Assembly (NCBI GenBank): GCA_964036045.1
Contig: OZ038379.1
Span: 121,963,706-122,027,705, forward strand
Direction of reading: 5' to 3'
DNA from: Eutreptiella sp. 'Long Island Sound 2002'
Taxonomy: Eukaryota; Euglenozoa; Euglenophyceae; Eutreptiales; Eutreptiaceae
DNA: 64,000 nt
Shown here in pieces: positions 32,950 to 43,460 of this stretch. The notes below the pieces were generated by a model. It was given only the letters and a program-made list of their open reading frames with translations, did no database searches and had not been told where the DNA came from. The stretch's first letter is position 1. Each line of letters opens with the position of its first letter. Made by a program: the position numbers and the translations under genes.

Positions 32950-34182
32950 ATGCCACGCCGACGGGGGGATGGGCCGGGACACACCAGGGCCCGCCGCAAC
33001 GCGCAGGAGGCGGCCGTCCGGGGCCTGGTGAGGGACGCGATGGCGGAGGCGCACGAGGCGCACGCTGCCGCACGGTGTGACCTGACGGGCAGTGCGAGGG
33101 CTTTCCCCCACGAGACCGCCCTCCCGGCCGTCCGCGCCCTGAACGGAGCGGGGGCCCCTACGCTGCTCCCGGCCATGCACCGGATCGTGAACGCCGTCCA
33201 GCCGGGGCTCATCAGCCCGGAGGCGGCCCTCTACGGGCACTGGATGGAGTGGCGCGAGTCCAACCGGTCGGGCCGGCCCCTGTCCATGGGGGATACCCTG
33301 CAGCTGACGGGAGCGGGGTCCGCCATGTCCCTCCGCAGCAGCGCCCCAGCCCTGCTGCACGCCCTCAGGACGCGCTACCCCGGGGACGCGCCCCCGTACC
33401 TGAACCAGGCGCGGGCCACGTACCCGGGGGGAGTGTCCGAGCTGGATGCGGTGCTCCACCTTCTACACCCACGGGACGAGGACCTGAAGGTGGGCGAGAT
33501 CACGGTGTTCGTGGAAGGCGCGGACGAGGCGTCCGCCCGCCCCCGGCCGACCAACCCGGTGTACGACGGCACCAGGCCGACCCCCCCGTACGCCATCATA
33601 TGCGAGGCGTTCCCCAGGGAGCCCACTTGGTGCCCCGCCCTCCCGCCGGCGACGCACGCGCCCCGCGGCTGGGCTAACCCAGACCTGTCCCCCCCCCTCT
33701 CCAGAACCAGGGGTGCCCACCACAGGGGGCAGGTCCTCTGGCAAGAGTGCCCTGGCACCCCCCTGCTCCTCCTCGTCGTCGCGACCCGCGGGGACCCGGG
33801 GCTGGTCCTGGGGATCACCCCCACCCACCTCTATGGGGCAGCACCCGTACCCCGCCCCCCCCTCCCGGCGCCCGCGGCGCGGGACAGAGTACACACCTTC
33901 CTGCGAACACAGGAGGTCACCGCCGTTACGGGGGTCCACCTAGTGCGGCTCCCCCCGACACCACCCGACGACCCCCGGGGGCCCAGGGCCCTGGGCCCCG
34001 CCCAAGACTGGGAGCTGTGGCGCGACGCGTGGGCCGCGTGGCTTGCCCGCCTCCCCTCCCAATGCCGATGGATGGCCAACGGGCCCCGTCCGTGCGGGGC
34101 TGACGCCACAGCGGGCCCCCCACCCCCTCCCCCCCTCCCCCCCGCAGAGCACCACACGGCACTGCCCACGGCACGGCACTGA
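32950..34182 (+). CDS. ORF4 segment, unknown function
   Basis: 410 codons from ATG 32,950, in the same frame as ORF3. A 27-base stretch (32,908-32,934) containing the ORF3 stop separates them and is absent from copy B, where ORF3 and ORF4 are continuous. The N-terminus is basic (MPRRRGDG). A middle block (LSMGDTLQLTGAGSAMSLRSSAPALLHALRTRYPG) and the region CPGTPLLLLVVATRGDP are nearly unchanged in B. No fold recognised. The stop TGA at 34,180 overlaps the next ATG. Confidence 0.65.
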   Translation: MPRRRGDGPGHTRARRNAQEAAVRGLVRDAMAEAHEAHAAARCDLTGSARAFPHETALPAVRALNGAGAPTLLPAMHRIVNAVQPGLISPEAALYGHWMEWRESNRSGRPLSMGDTLQLTGAGSAMSLRSSAPALLHALRTRYPGDAPPYLNQARATYPGGVSELDAVLHLLHPRDEDLKVGEITVFVEGADEASARPRPTNPVYDGTRPTPPYAIICEAFPREPTWCPALPPATHAPRGWANPDLSPPLSRTRGAHHRGQVLWQECPGTPLLLLVVATRGDPGLVLGITPTHLYGAAPVPRPPLPAPAARDRVHTFLRTQEVTAVTGVHLVRLPPTPPDDPRGPRALGPAQDWELWRDAWAAWLARLPSQCRWMANGPRPCGADATAGPPPPPPLPPAEHHTALPTARH

Positions 34183-34184
34183 TG
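34180..34184 (+). promoter_or_regulatory. UGAUG stop/start overlap, ORF4 to ORF5
   Basis: ORF4's TGA (34,180-34,182) shares its A with the ORF5 ATG (34,182-34,184). The same arrangement is kept in copy B (49,910-49,914). UAAUG/UGAUG overlaps are known in some LINEs (for example SART1) to give downstream translation by termination-reinitiation. Confidence 0.6.
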
Positions 34185-35489
34185 CACCAGGAGGTAGTGG
34201 GAAGGTCGCGCCTGCCACCACGCATGCCTGACAGGATAACAGTGATGGCAGACTCCGATGGCTCCCCCCAGCGGGAGCACCGCCACCACCGCCGGTCCCG
34301 CTCCCGATCCCCCGCCTCCCCGGAGTGGACGGGGGGGACCCTCGCGGAGCGCGAGGAGCGGAGGCTGGCGGAGGCGGCGGTGCTGGTCGGACCGCCGCCG
34401 CCGGCCCGGGAGCCTGAGCCAGCCGAGGTGATCGCCCCAGCCGCCCAAGCAGCAAGCCCTGCCGCCTCGGCCCGGGAGGGGGCCCCAGACGCGCAGGAAG
34501 CGGAGACCGCAGCCCCAGCGAGCACCGCGGCCCCGACCGCGGCCCCCGGCACGCCGCCGACACGGGGGGTAGCCCCGGCGCAGAAACCGGGCGCATCGCC
34601 GAGGGCTGCTGCAGCCGCAGTGGAGAGCGAGGAGGGCGCGCCAGGGGTTGCAACCGCGGCCCTGGCAGGCCGCGCCACCGCCTCGGCCGGCCACGTCGCG
34701 ACCCCCAGCACGCCGCGAAAGCAGGGGACGGACCCCGCACGGGCCACGGGCGCCTCGCCGGCGGCCGCCGCAGCAGCAGCAGTGGGCAGGGAGAGCGCGA
34801 AGTACCGCGCCCACGCCAACCCCACCCACACCCACACCAGCCCACCCAAGCAGTTCCGCCCCAAGCCCTTCCCGCCGGGGCGGGCGCGACACGTCCGCCC
34901 CCCGGGCCGAAGCGCTCGCCGCCGGGCGTCACGCTGCCGCAGCTGCAAAGACAGCGGGACGCCCGGCGCGTGATCCAGGAAGGAGGGGAGGGCGCGCAGG
35001 CAGAGCTGCGTGCCAGCCACGGGAGCGCGGAGCGGGGGGCAGGAGGCGACAGGGGAAGTGCCCAGGAGCGCGCGCAAGGAGCAGGCCAGGGCACGCGCGG
35101 CAGGGAGCAAGGGCGCAGCAGCGGGGGGGGGGGGGCAGAGCGCAGGCAGCGGACGGCGCGACTCAGGGCAGGGGGCCGGGAAGGGACCAGGGCACGGGAA
35201 GGGCGCGCAGGGGCGCGGGCAGGGAGTCCAGGAGCAGGGGGCGGGGCGAGGGGCAGTGAGCGAGCGGGCGGGCCAGGGCGTGGGGGACGGGAGGCGGGAC
35301 CCGCGGCACGGGCAGGGCGGTGGAAAGGGGCCCAAGGGCAAGGGCAAGGGCGCCACGGGCCCCAAGGGACAGGCGGGACGGGGCATGCGAGCCCGGGGGG
35401 GAGGGCGGGCCGAAGGGAGGGGGGCGGGGAGCGAGGCGCCCCTGCAGCCTGACGTGCAGCCGGTGAGGTGCATCCCCCGCGGCATATAA
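34182..35489 (+). pseudogene. ORF5: RS motif, Ala/Pro-rich, Gly-Lys-rich protein
   Basis: Starts at the overlapping ATG. Near the N-terminus is an arginine/serine stretch (HHRRSRSRSPASPEW) like that of SR proteins. A long Ala/Pro/Thr-rich region comes next, then a basic tail of Gly-Gln-Lys-Arg repeats (GKGPKGKGKG). Compared with copy B, which reads through, this copy has a one-base deletion near 34,905 and another shift in the G run at 35,119-35,128, so the tail now lies in other frames and ends at TAA 35,487. The composition suggests an RNA-binding, gag-like protein; this is inference from composition only. Confidence 0.55.
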
Positions 35490-35492
35490 CAG

Positions 35493-36161
35493 ATGCCGGC
35501 GCACCACACCCACCACCACCACCACCACCACCACCGCCACCTCTACAACATCGACCCTGATGCCGGCGAGCTCGTCCCCCCCCAACCCCCAGGACCCCAG
35601 CACCAGCAAGCCCCCCCCGCGCCGAGAGCGGAGCCGGCGCGGATGGCCTCGGCAGAGGGGGGGCGGGGCGCGGCATCGGCGCCGCAGGCACAGGGGCAGC
35701 GAGGGGAGCCGGCGCGAGGGGCAGAGGGGGCCCGGCCGTGGGACCGGGACTGGGGCACGGTCCCCGACCCTCTGGGGGAGGAGTCCCTCCCCCTGGGGGG
35801 GGAGGTGTACGGGTGGTTGTGCTGGGCCAACCAGGGGACCACCAGGAAGTTGAGGAACCGGCCCTTCGATGGCGTGCTCCTCCGGAGAGACGGAGGAAAC
35901 GGAGAGGTACCCCCGGGGGGGTGGGCAGCCCCGGAGGACCATGAGAGGGTCCTCAGGTCAGTGATCCGGGCGGCGTGGCCCGACAGGGAGCCGACGTGGC
36001 CGGCCTTCCTGGAAGGCGGAGCGGTGCTCCGCATCACGGATGCGGACGCCAACAACTGGCTCCCCCGGGCTTTGCGCAGCGCCCTCGCCCACTGGTGCTA
36101 CCGCCGGCGCAACCCGCCGCCGCCACAGCCCCAGCCCCCACACAAGCGGCGGCGCAGGTGA
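35493..36161 (+). CDS. ORF6: poly-His protein with Trp-rich block
   Basis: 222 codons from ATG 35,493. After MPAHHT comes a run of His encoded by (CAC)n, then a Pro-rich linker, then a conserved block (YGWLCWANQGTTR, FDGVLLRRDGGNGEVPPGGWAAPEDHERVLRSVI, DADANNWLPRALRSALAHW) and a Pro/Lys/Arg tail. The block is conserved in element B (2,651-3,100). No family recognised. The (CAC)n tract is the site where element C inserted in element B. The basic tail could bind nucleic acid. Confidence 0.55.
   Translation: MPAHHTHHHHHHHHRHLYNIDPDAGELVPPQPPGPQHQQAPPAPRAEPARMASAEGGRGAASAPQAQGQRGEPARGAEGARPWDRDWGTVPDPLGEESLPLGGEVYGWLCWANQGTTRKLRNRPFDGVLLRRDGGNGEVPPGGWAAPEDHERVLRSVIRAAWPDREPTWPAFLEGGAVLRITDADANNWLPRALRSALAHWCYRRRNPPPPQPQPPHKRRRR
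35508..35535 (+). repeat. (CAC)n tract encoding poly-His
   Basis: Trinucleotide run inside ORF6. The homologous tract in element B flanks element C on both sides (39,119-39,148 and 48,531-48,549). Confidence 0.85.
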
Positions 36162-37854
36162 CGGCCCAGACGGCGGACGCGAGAAAGTGGGGGGGGGAGC
36201 TGGGCCTCCCGACCCACGCCCCCCCCACGGTACGGCGTGACGCAGGAGCGCGCGCCACCTCCCGCGGGAGGGGGGGCGGAGACAACGAGCGCGGGGGGGA
36301 ACCTGCTGCCCCGCAGCCCGCTAACGGCTGACCGCTAACCCTCACGGCCGCCCCCGGCCGGCCAGCGCCGCGCGACGACAGCCGGGGGGATGAGGGGCCC
36401 CAGCGAGGGCCTGCACGAGGGTCGGGCTCTAGGTAGAGGGGGGCGAGGGAAGGGTGCGACCCCCAAGCCAATGGCTGGCCCCCGGGGCCGGGACCGCCAT
36501 GCCGCCCCCCCCCCCGGCCGTCAGGAGGCGGCACCAGAGGACCAGAGGCCCCCCCCAACCCCCCCCCCCCTCCCACTCAGGCCCAAGAGCGGACGGAGGC
36601 AGACCGAAGAAACGGCGGCCCCACACCCCCCCCGAAGAGACCGCTGCACCCGGGGTGCGGGGGCACCACGGCCGAGGCAGGCCCCCAAACGCCCTGCCTG
36701 CTGCCGGCCGACGGCGGACCGGCGACGCCCAGGACGGGGCAAACGGAGCGGCCTTATCAGAGGCCGGCCCGGGGAAGACGGGGTCACGAACCAGGGCGGG
36801 GGGGTTCCCCCCCCCCCCCCCGCCGCACTGACCCGTCGGCGGCCGCCCGGACCGCGCCCGACGCTCGCGGCCGCCCGGCAACCCCCACGGCACGAGTATA
36901 CCCCGGGGGGGCACGCCGGGGGCAACGGAAGGCAGGCCGACGCCCGACGGGCGGGGGGGCGGGGGGGCAGCCCCCCCACCCCCCCCTCCCGCACCCCCCC
37001 CAGCTAGGGAGCCACAGGAGCGGCCCTCCGCCCCCCCGGAGCCGAGGGGACGCCCCCCCCCCCCAGAAGGGACCACGACGCGGGGGGGGGGGATGCCGCT
37101 CGACCTGCTCCCGCGGGGGTCGCGGCCGCGGGGCGAGCCCACACCAGCGTGCCGGAGCAACACGCGCACCAGAACAGTATGGGGGCCGCGCCCCACATGA
37201 CCTTCCCGTGACCACAGCCCACTCAGGGAGGCCAGAGGGGGGGTTCAGGTCTGCAGGGGCCCCCGGGGGAGCGGTCCACGGGCCGCCCCTCACCCCCCCC
37301 CACCCCGGGGCGGCACTGCGACCCCGAACGCACGCGCACGCCGGAAGGGAGTGCGCCGACGACATGAGGGGGGCCAGATTGAGTACTGCAGGCCGCCACC
37401 CAGAAGGGGAGCGGGGAGGCCGCGGGGCGACCCCCCCCCCCCAACCCCCTACCGGCCCGCAAGCCGCGGGGGCCCCGGCCTGCACCCCCCGAGGCAGGGG
37501 GGATGGTCCCCCCCCCGCCTGAGAGAGGAGCGGGAGCGGGACCCGCCCCCCCGCCCCAGCAGCCGGCTCCCACGGGGGCCGCGGAGAACAAGTGAGCCCG
37601 CACCAACGCGCCAGGACGCCGCACAGATGGCGCCCAGAGAAGGCGGGTGAGCACGAACCGGAGTGGTATGGGGGGCCACGCCCCCCAAGGACAGCACAAC
37701 GCCAGTGACACCCGCTTTGTTGCCTGCCCAGGGAAGGCAGAGGGACGGAACGAGGCAGAGCAACCCCCCGCCCTACAGGCCCCCCCCGGCCGCACAAACG
37801 GGGGTACGGCGCACGCCCCCCCCCCCCCCAGCCCGCCCCCCGGCACACGAACGC
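36162..37854 (+). other. GC-rich 3' region of element A
   Basis: About 1.7 kb with long C and G runs (for example near 36,807-36,826) and no convincing protein. Up to 37,734 it is matched by element B at 998 onward, so it is a fixed part of the family. Open frames on both strands vary between the copies and are not supported. Confidence 0.6.
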
Positions 37855-38931
37855 CACGGACCCGCCCCGCGGCGCGCCGCCGCCACAGGGCGTGCAGGCC
37901 GAGGGGACAGAGAAGGGCCCCCACACCTGCACGCCCGCGCCCACAACACGTGGATGGCGGACCCCAACAGCCCGCCCAGTGGGCGGGCAGTCGGGGGAGG
38001 GGGAGCGCCTGACCCCAGACGCCCCTCGCAACAGTAGAAGGCACCCGCCCCGGGGACGCCCTACCGCCACCCCTACAACCCGGGGCCAAGTAGGGGGGAG
38101 CCGGACCGGACCGCCCCCCCCCAAGCACGCCAGACGGAGCAAGGGACCGGGGCAGGACACGCGGAGGGGCACGGACCACGTGGAACGGCCCTAAAAGCGC
38201 CCAGAGCCGGGACCACGCGAGGTGGGCACGACACACCACCCAGGGGGGGGGGAGCGAACGCCGCGGGAGCGCGAGCGCACACACACGCAAAGTGCACGCG
38301 GGGACTACCAGAAGGGCAACCGGACCGAGCGCGCGGAACGCACAGACCGTGTGGAATGGCGTACCAGCGAGCGAGGGTAAGGGACACCCGGACAGGACGG
38401 CCCGCCACACGCAGCGCGGAATACGCGGGGCGGGAAGGGAGAAACGAGAGAGACACAACACCAGGTACCGGCCCGAACCCCCCGAACCGGCCGCGAGCGC
38501 CGCGCACACACAGACGGGGCACTGCACCCGCCAAGGCAGTAGTGGCGCACAGCGCCACGCCCCAACCCCTAGGCTAGGCAGCCTCCGCGCCAGCCCAAGG
38601 GAATCCCACTGGCGACAAGCCAGTAGCACGGGCCCGGCGGCGCCGGCGCCCCGGGCGACCACGCATTAGGGGGGCGACGCAGTGGGTAAGCGCCCGCAGC
38701 CACGGCTGCGAATTGATGCACTGACCGGGGAGTGGCGAAACAGGGAAGCCGGGGAAGGATGGGGCTCCGAGCCCTGTGAACCCGGGGGACTCCGCCACCA
38801 GGCAGGAGGTGCGTCTTGGAGGGCCCCCCACTAGGACCCGGTGGGGAGAATATCACCTGGCCCGACCAGGTGGCCCCCCGGGGCCGAAAGGCGTCTAGTA
38901 CCCGCAAAATCAAACCTCAAACCTCAAACCT
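37855..38931 (+). other. 3' end of element A with monomer and conserved terminus
   Basis: Starts with part of the 419-bp monomer (to about 38,100), continues with an A/G-containing GC-rich stretch, and ends with about 400 bp that are strongly conserved in X1 (601-997). Short stems can be drawn in the last 300 bp, such as CGCAGCC/GGCTGCG, CCTGG/CCAGG and ACTGG/CCAGT. This is where the element's own reverse transcriptase would have to recognise its RNA. Confidence 0.65.
38911..38931 (+). repeat. (CAAACCT)3 terminal tail of element A
   Basis: Three perfect heptamers, as at 977-997. The last CCT overlaps the right target-site duplication. Confidence 0.85.
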
Positions 38932-38944
38932 CTGCCCCTCGCGC
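38929..38944. repeat. Right target-site duplication of element A
   Basis: CCTCTGCCCCTCGCGC, the partner of 3,085-3,100. Confidence 0.85.
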
Positions 38945-39118
38945 CGCCTCCCCCTGCTGCCCCTGGTCTGCGGCGCCGGGGCCGCGCCCCGCCCCCCCCC
39001 CCCCCGCCGAGGCCATCCGCGCCGGCTCCGCTCTCGGCGCGGGGGGGGGCTAGCTGGTGCCGGGGTCGTGGGGGTTGGGGGGGGATGAGCTCGCCGGCGT
39101 CGGGGTCGATGTTGTAGA

Positions 39119-39148
39119 GGTGGTGGTGGTGGTGGTGGTGGTGGTGGG
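39119..39148 (-). repeat. (CAC)n at 3' side of element C
   Basis: About ten CAC units (minus strand) between the 3' end of C and resumed element B sequence. Confidence 0.8.
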
Positions 39149-39319
39149 TGTGCCGAAGGCGCTGTTACCAAAGGGCAAAAGGCGGGGATGTCTACCCACG
39201 GGTACAGGTAAACGGGCTGGGCTGTGTGTGTTGTGTGCGCGCCGTGCGTAAGTGTGTAGGCCTCGGCAGGGGAAGGGGGAGTCGGGGAGACCTGGTGAGT
39301 TCGCCTCTGGCGACCGCGC

Positions 39320-42300
39320 TCATTCCGGGGGCTCCCGCTGCACCCCTTCCCTTTCTGCTTGCTGGTGGAAGCGCAGCTTCTGCAACGCCCACGCCATCGT
39401 GCTGCCCGGGCCCAGGCGGGCTTTCAGCAGTGTGGCACGCGCCTTGGCGTGGGCGTACCAGATCCGTATGGACTGCCCCACGACGTGGCAGAGGAACTCC
39501 GTGCCCAGCGAGTGGGGGCCCGTACACTCCAGGCGAGCCAGCTGCATGGAGGGGGTCCGCGGGGCTGCCGCCCACTGCTCCAGCACAGTCGGTTCTCACA
39601 GCTGGTGACACACTGGAGCCACCCGTGGCCCCACCTTCTGGTCAAGCCACGCTGCGAGGTGCCGGCGGGCTGGCCCCCACTCGTGCGATTGAGCCGAGCA
39701 GGCCCACAGGTGGGGCGCCGTCTCGGGCTGTGTCCCGCACAGGAGACACGTTGTATCCAGCACCGTGCCCCGGTGGGAGGAACGGTGGGCCAGGACGGTC
39801 ATGGTCGGGACGTTGTCCATGCGATGCGCCGTGATGTGGCGCTGCTGGTCGTGGTCGAACCAGTCCAGGGGGAGGCCCCCCCCTGGCATGAAATTTACCC
39901 CCCAGCGGGCCTCCAAGATGGCCTGCGCCGGTATGGAGGCCCGGCTCTGCAACCAGTCACTCAGCGCCGTCGGGGAGAGCTGGCACTGGTCGCGGAAGGG
40001 CACGGGGGGGATAAATGAGTAGGGGCGCCTGAGGAGCCACGTGAGGTCTACCTCCGGCGGCTCCCGCGTTGCCGCGTCCACACGGACGTTGAGGTCCGTG
40101 ATCCAGTGCAACGGTGTGGTCACCAGATTGATGGCAGACCTCGGGGAGAGGCGCTGCCCCCCCAGGACAGTGGCGTAGAGGTGGTGGATGCCATCTCCGC
40201 AGTGCCCCCCTTCCTGGTACGCGCGGAGGGCCCCCACTGCTGCCTCCGAGTCCGGCACCAGCCAGTAAACCCCCTGCTGTGTCGCCAGCCGGCGGGCATA
40301 CGAGAGGAGGGCCATCGCTTCCCCCTCCTGGGAGGTGCCCACTCCTGAGGCCACCTGGGCCTGATACTCCCCAAGCCCGCTCTGGACGACCCCGGCCATG
40401 GCCATACCCGCCTGCTTGGCTCCTGCATCCATCGCCACGACACTGCCTCGGAGGGTCGCCAGCGCAGGCAGATAATGGAACCAGACGCCTGGGCGAGTCT
40501 CAGGGGCCATCACTCGCGGGGGGTCGGTTGCCGGGCCGTGGGGCGCCAGGAGGGCCATGTCCCCATGGTGCTCCCTGAGGTGGGTGCGCAGGGCCTGGTG
40601 TAGCTCTGCTGACACTGTCCCCACCGTATCCAGGGAGTAATAGAGGGGTCCCTTGTGCGGGTGCCCCGGGCACTTGTGCGCCACGCACTCCGCTGGATAT
40701 TTGAAACGCGCCACCGCCGCCGGGGCTATGGCGATCCACGGAAGCGGCGGCAGCGTTGAGGTGATCGTCACAAGAGGGGCCTGCGATGTGCTGGCCCAGC
40801 TCCAGTAGGCGGCAGTCAGGGGGGCTGTCGCCCACACGACGGTGGGCGCCCTGACCCGAGTGCGCTGGAGCTGGGCCAGGGACTTCTGCCGGTGGTTGCC
40901 CCACAGCTGGGCGTGCAGTCGCGCATCCACCTGCACTTGGATATCCAGGAGGGCCAGCAGGAGGCGGTGGAGCCTGGTGTCGCTGGGCAGGGTGCCCGGG
41001 GGCTGCTGGCACACCCGGGGTTCTGACGCCCAGCCCGCGGTCTCCATGGTGTCCTGCAGGGCCGCGGTCATCCGGAGGGGGTGTCCCCTATGGTATATCG
41101 TCTCCATTCGGGTGGTTTTGGTTGCCCGGCCCCCCACGATGACTTCCGCCTGATAGGCGGGCAGGGCCCTCGGGATCCAGTCCTTGGGCGCCGCCTGCCA
41201 TCGCGGCGTGGGTTCCCTCAGGAGCGGGACCAGTACCGCAGCGTGGCGGGCCAGCCACGCCCGTAGCCCCGGGATTCCCTTGCGGGCTGGCGCTCGTCTC
41301 TTCAGGGCTCGCTCCGGCAGCACCTGGTGATTCCCTGTGTAGAGGTCGCCGAGGTGATGGTAGCCCAGGGCCTGTACCGTTTCGTACACCGTCGGGGGGA
41401 CGACCACCTGCGCGACGGCGCCATACAGAGTTGTGTACACCTCCACCCGGGGGGCAGGGGCCGCCGCCGCCGCCGATCGCGGCCCACCGGGACCTCGGAC
41501 CAGGATGGGGGTGGTTCCTGAGCACTGGCCCGGCATCCACATGGGCATGGCCACCTCATCCACGACCCGCTGCAGCGTGGCTATGAGGTGGGGGCACTTG
41601 GGGTGATGCGTGTACTGCCCCGGGGTAAGCACCGCCGGGCAGCCCCCTCTGAGCGCCTGGTGCGCTTGCAGGTAGTAGGCCTGGGAGTCCCGGAACTCCT
41701 GCTTGGCCCAGGCCCCCTGCCGAACCCACTCTCGAACCACCGCCGCCTGCCACGAGTGCTCTGACCCAGTGAGACCCTGGCACCCATGCTCCCAGGGTCC
41801 CCAGAGCGCGTCGGTATGAGCGTGGCGGGAGATGCCCGTCACGTGCTTGTATGCTCGCACCATGAGAGCATTGTTTGCTGCGTGTACCTTGGCCGTGGGG
41901 CGGTATACGCTGGCCAGGGGGAGCAGTTTGCTCGGGAGCTTGGCCATGAGCACCATCATGGCCGCGTCCGGGGAGAGCCGCTGGGGGCGGAGCTGCGTCC
42001 AGAGCTCCGCCCTGACCTCCGGCAGGTTGCGGGGGGCCGTAGGCGCCCCCTGGAGGTAAATGTCGGTTCCCATATATCGGAGGACCCTGGAGGGCTGTAT
42101 CTCCCGGGCCCCTGCCAGTGCCTCCCGCCGTTGGTCCGGGGTACTCGTCACCCACGCGCGGCCTAGGTGGCGGGCCACGGCTGCTGGCGTAGGCGACCGT
42201 AGGGGCCGTGGGTCTGACGTGGAGCCGTGCTGGATCTTGCGATCAGGGACGTCCACCCGCAGGATCCCCTGGTAGTATACCCGCTGATCCAATAGGACCC

Positions 42301-43460
42301 CCTGTATGGGGTGGGAATCGCCCCGCTCCAAGAGGACGATCGTGTCGTCCACCCACATGAGTCCCGGGAAGCGGAAGGGCTCTACCGCCGAGGACCGGTA
42401 TGCGATGTCCATGTACCGCAAGAAGGGGAGCGCCGCCGCCGCCCCCGCATGGACCCCCTGGACGGTACCCTGGGGCGTACCCAGGAGTCCCGTCAGGGTG
42501 TGGGACTGCCAGGGGCCCAAGGGCAGGGTGTAGGAGAAACCCTCGGTATGGGCGGCGAGGTGGTCGGCCTCTCTCAGGCCCAGCCGGGCACTCACTATAG
42601 GGTGAATGTCCTGCGCGATCACGTCGAAGAACTTTGCGAGATCCGTGATCAGGACGTCCACTATCCGGTTTTGAAGCCTGGCCAGGTCCAGCTTCATGTG
42701 CACCGTGCGGACGACCTCCTGGAGGGATATCCCCCGCATGCCCCCCACTAGGCAGGGGCCCCCCAGGGCCCGCTCGTAGACGGCCGTCGCCACGGCATAG
42801 AAGGCCGTGAGCTCGAGTTTGGAGACGTGGGAGGAGATGGTTATCTTCCGGAGGTTCGCCTCTTGGACCGGCTGGTCCAGGTTTTTTAGGAGCAGGGTAA
42901 CCCGCCCCCGCCTGCCCACCGTGCGGCTTACCGGGGGGCTGCACACCACGGTGCACAGGGTCTTCTGGTCCGCCTCCGTCAGGTGTCGGTACCAGGAGAT
43001 ATCGATGCAGATGTCCGCTTCGGGTAGGCGGAGGTCAGGGCCGCGGGCCTTCCCCGACTGCACCTCCCAGAGGTGGCGGGGCTGGACATAGTCGCCGCGG
43101 GCTGGCGGGGCATGCTGCGGCAGCAGCCCAAGGTACCTCTGGAAGTGGGCCCATCGGTCGGGATCATCTCGGATCCGGTAGCTATGGCCCTGGAGCCGTA
43201 GGCGGCTCAAGTACAGGGCAGACAACGTCTCCCTGGGGTTGAGGAGCGCCTTGCTGTCCAGGGGGATTTCCGAGACATCGCGCGGGGGGCCCCTGCTACG
43301 ACGCTGCACCTCCCTCCACTGTTCTGGGGTGCGTTTCAAGTTGAGGGTTTCCTGTTTGCGTCGGAGGGCCCTGCGTTTCACCCCCCGGAGGCTCTGCTGG
43401 CGCTGGGCTTCTCCCAAGGCCACGAGGCTCCGCTTGAGGGCGTGCCCCGCCGTTCACTGA
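39320..43460 (-). pseudogene. Element C reverse transcriptase-RNase H
   Basis: A long frame from about 43,460 down to TGA 39,596, which still reads as protein for about 90 codons to 39,320. RT motif A is DLAKFFD (about 42,620-42,649), motif B GTPQGTVQG, and motif C WVDDT (about 42,342-42,356), giving three catalytic Asp residues. RNase H follows from about 40,440 (VAMDAG, EGEAMAL, VPDSEAA, VRVDAATRE), with all four acidic positions apparently present. A CCHC knuckle then ends the domain set (CLLCGTQPETAPHLWAC). The product would copy element RNA at the nicked target. The endonuclease frame upstream is one base out of register, so this copy needs a frameshift or is dead. Confidence 0.88.

Larger units (their letters stand above)
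3101..38928 (+). mobile_element. Giant APE-type non-LTR retrotransposon (element A)
   Basis: A LINE bounded by a 16-bp target-site duplication and ending in (CAAACCT)3. It spans 35.8 kb, or about 22.6 kb once the Ty3 element inserted at 15,276-28,489 is removed. Order: leader, 419-bp monomer array, ORF1 region with CCCH finger, C2H2 segment, endonuclease-RT-RNase H-CCHC, Cys-rich segment, ORF4 segment, RS/Gly-rich ORF5, poly-His ORF6, long GC-rich 3' region and a structured end. Reverse transcription would be target-primed, as in other APE LINEs. The copy is dead: RT motif A is altered and frames are broken. It lies in antisense orientation inside element B of the same family. Confidence 0.8.
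38929..39148 (-). mobile_element. Element B, ORF6 N-terminal piece
   Basis: The reverse complement matches element A 35,510-35,727, namely the poly-His tract and Pro-rich part of ORF6. It is contiguous with 3,100 downward once element A is removed. At its upper end it meets element C in the (CAC)n tract. Confidence 0.8.

Noticed and set aside
35508-35535. Simple microsatellite unrelated to coding
   Set aside because: The frame continues through it into a block conserved in element B, so within element A it is a coding poly-His tract, although its length is clearly variable.
33831-35691. Minus-strand frames of more than 500 codons opposite ORF4-ORF6
   Set aside because: They mirror the conserved plus-strand frames and have no motif; shadows in GC-rich DNA.
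34182-36161. 31.6-37.8 kb as the 5' part of a separate element joined to A by assembly error
   Set aside because: Copy B shows the same order RT - ORF3 - ORF4 - ORF5 - ORF6 - 3' region once element C, the hAT element and element A are removed.
37223-38662. 479-codon minus-strand frame across the 3' end of element A
   Set aside because: Crosses the monomer piece and structured terminus, has no domain, and its counterpart in X1 is broken into different pieces.
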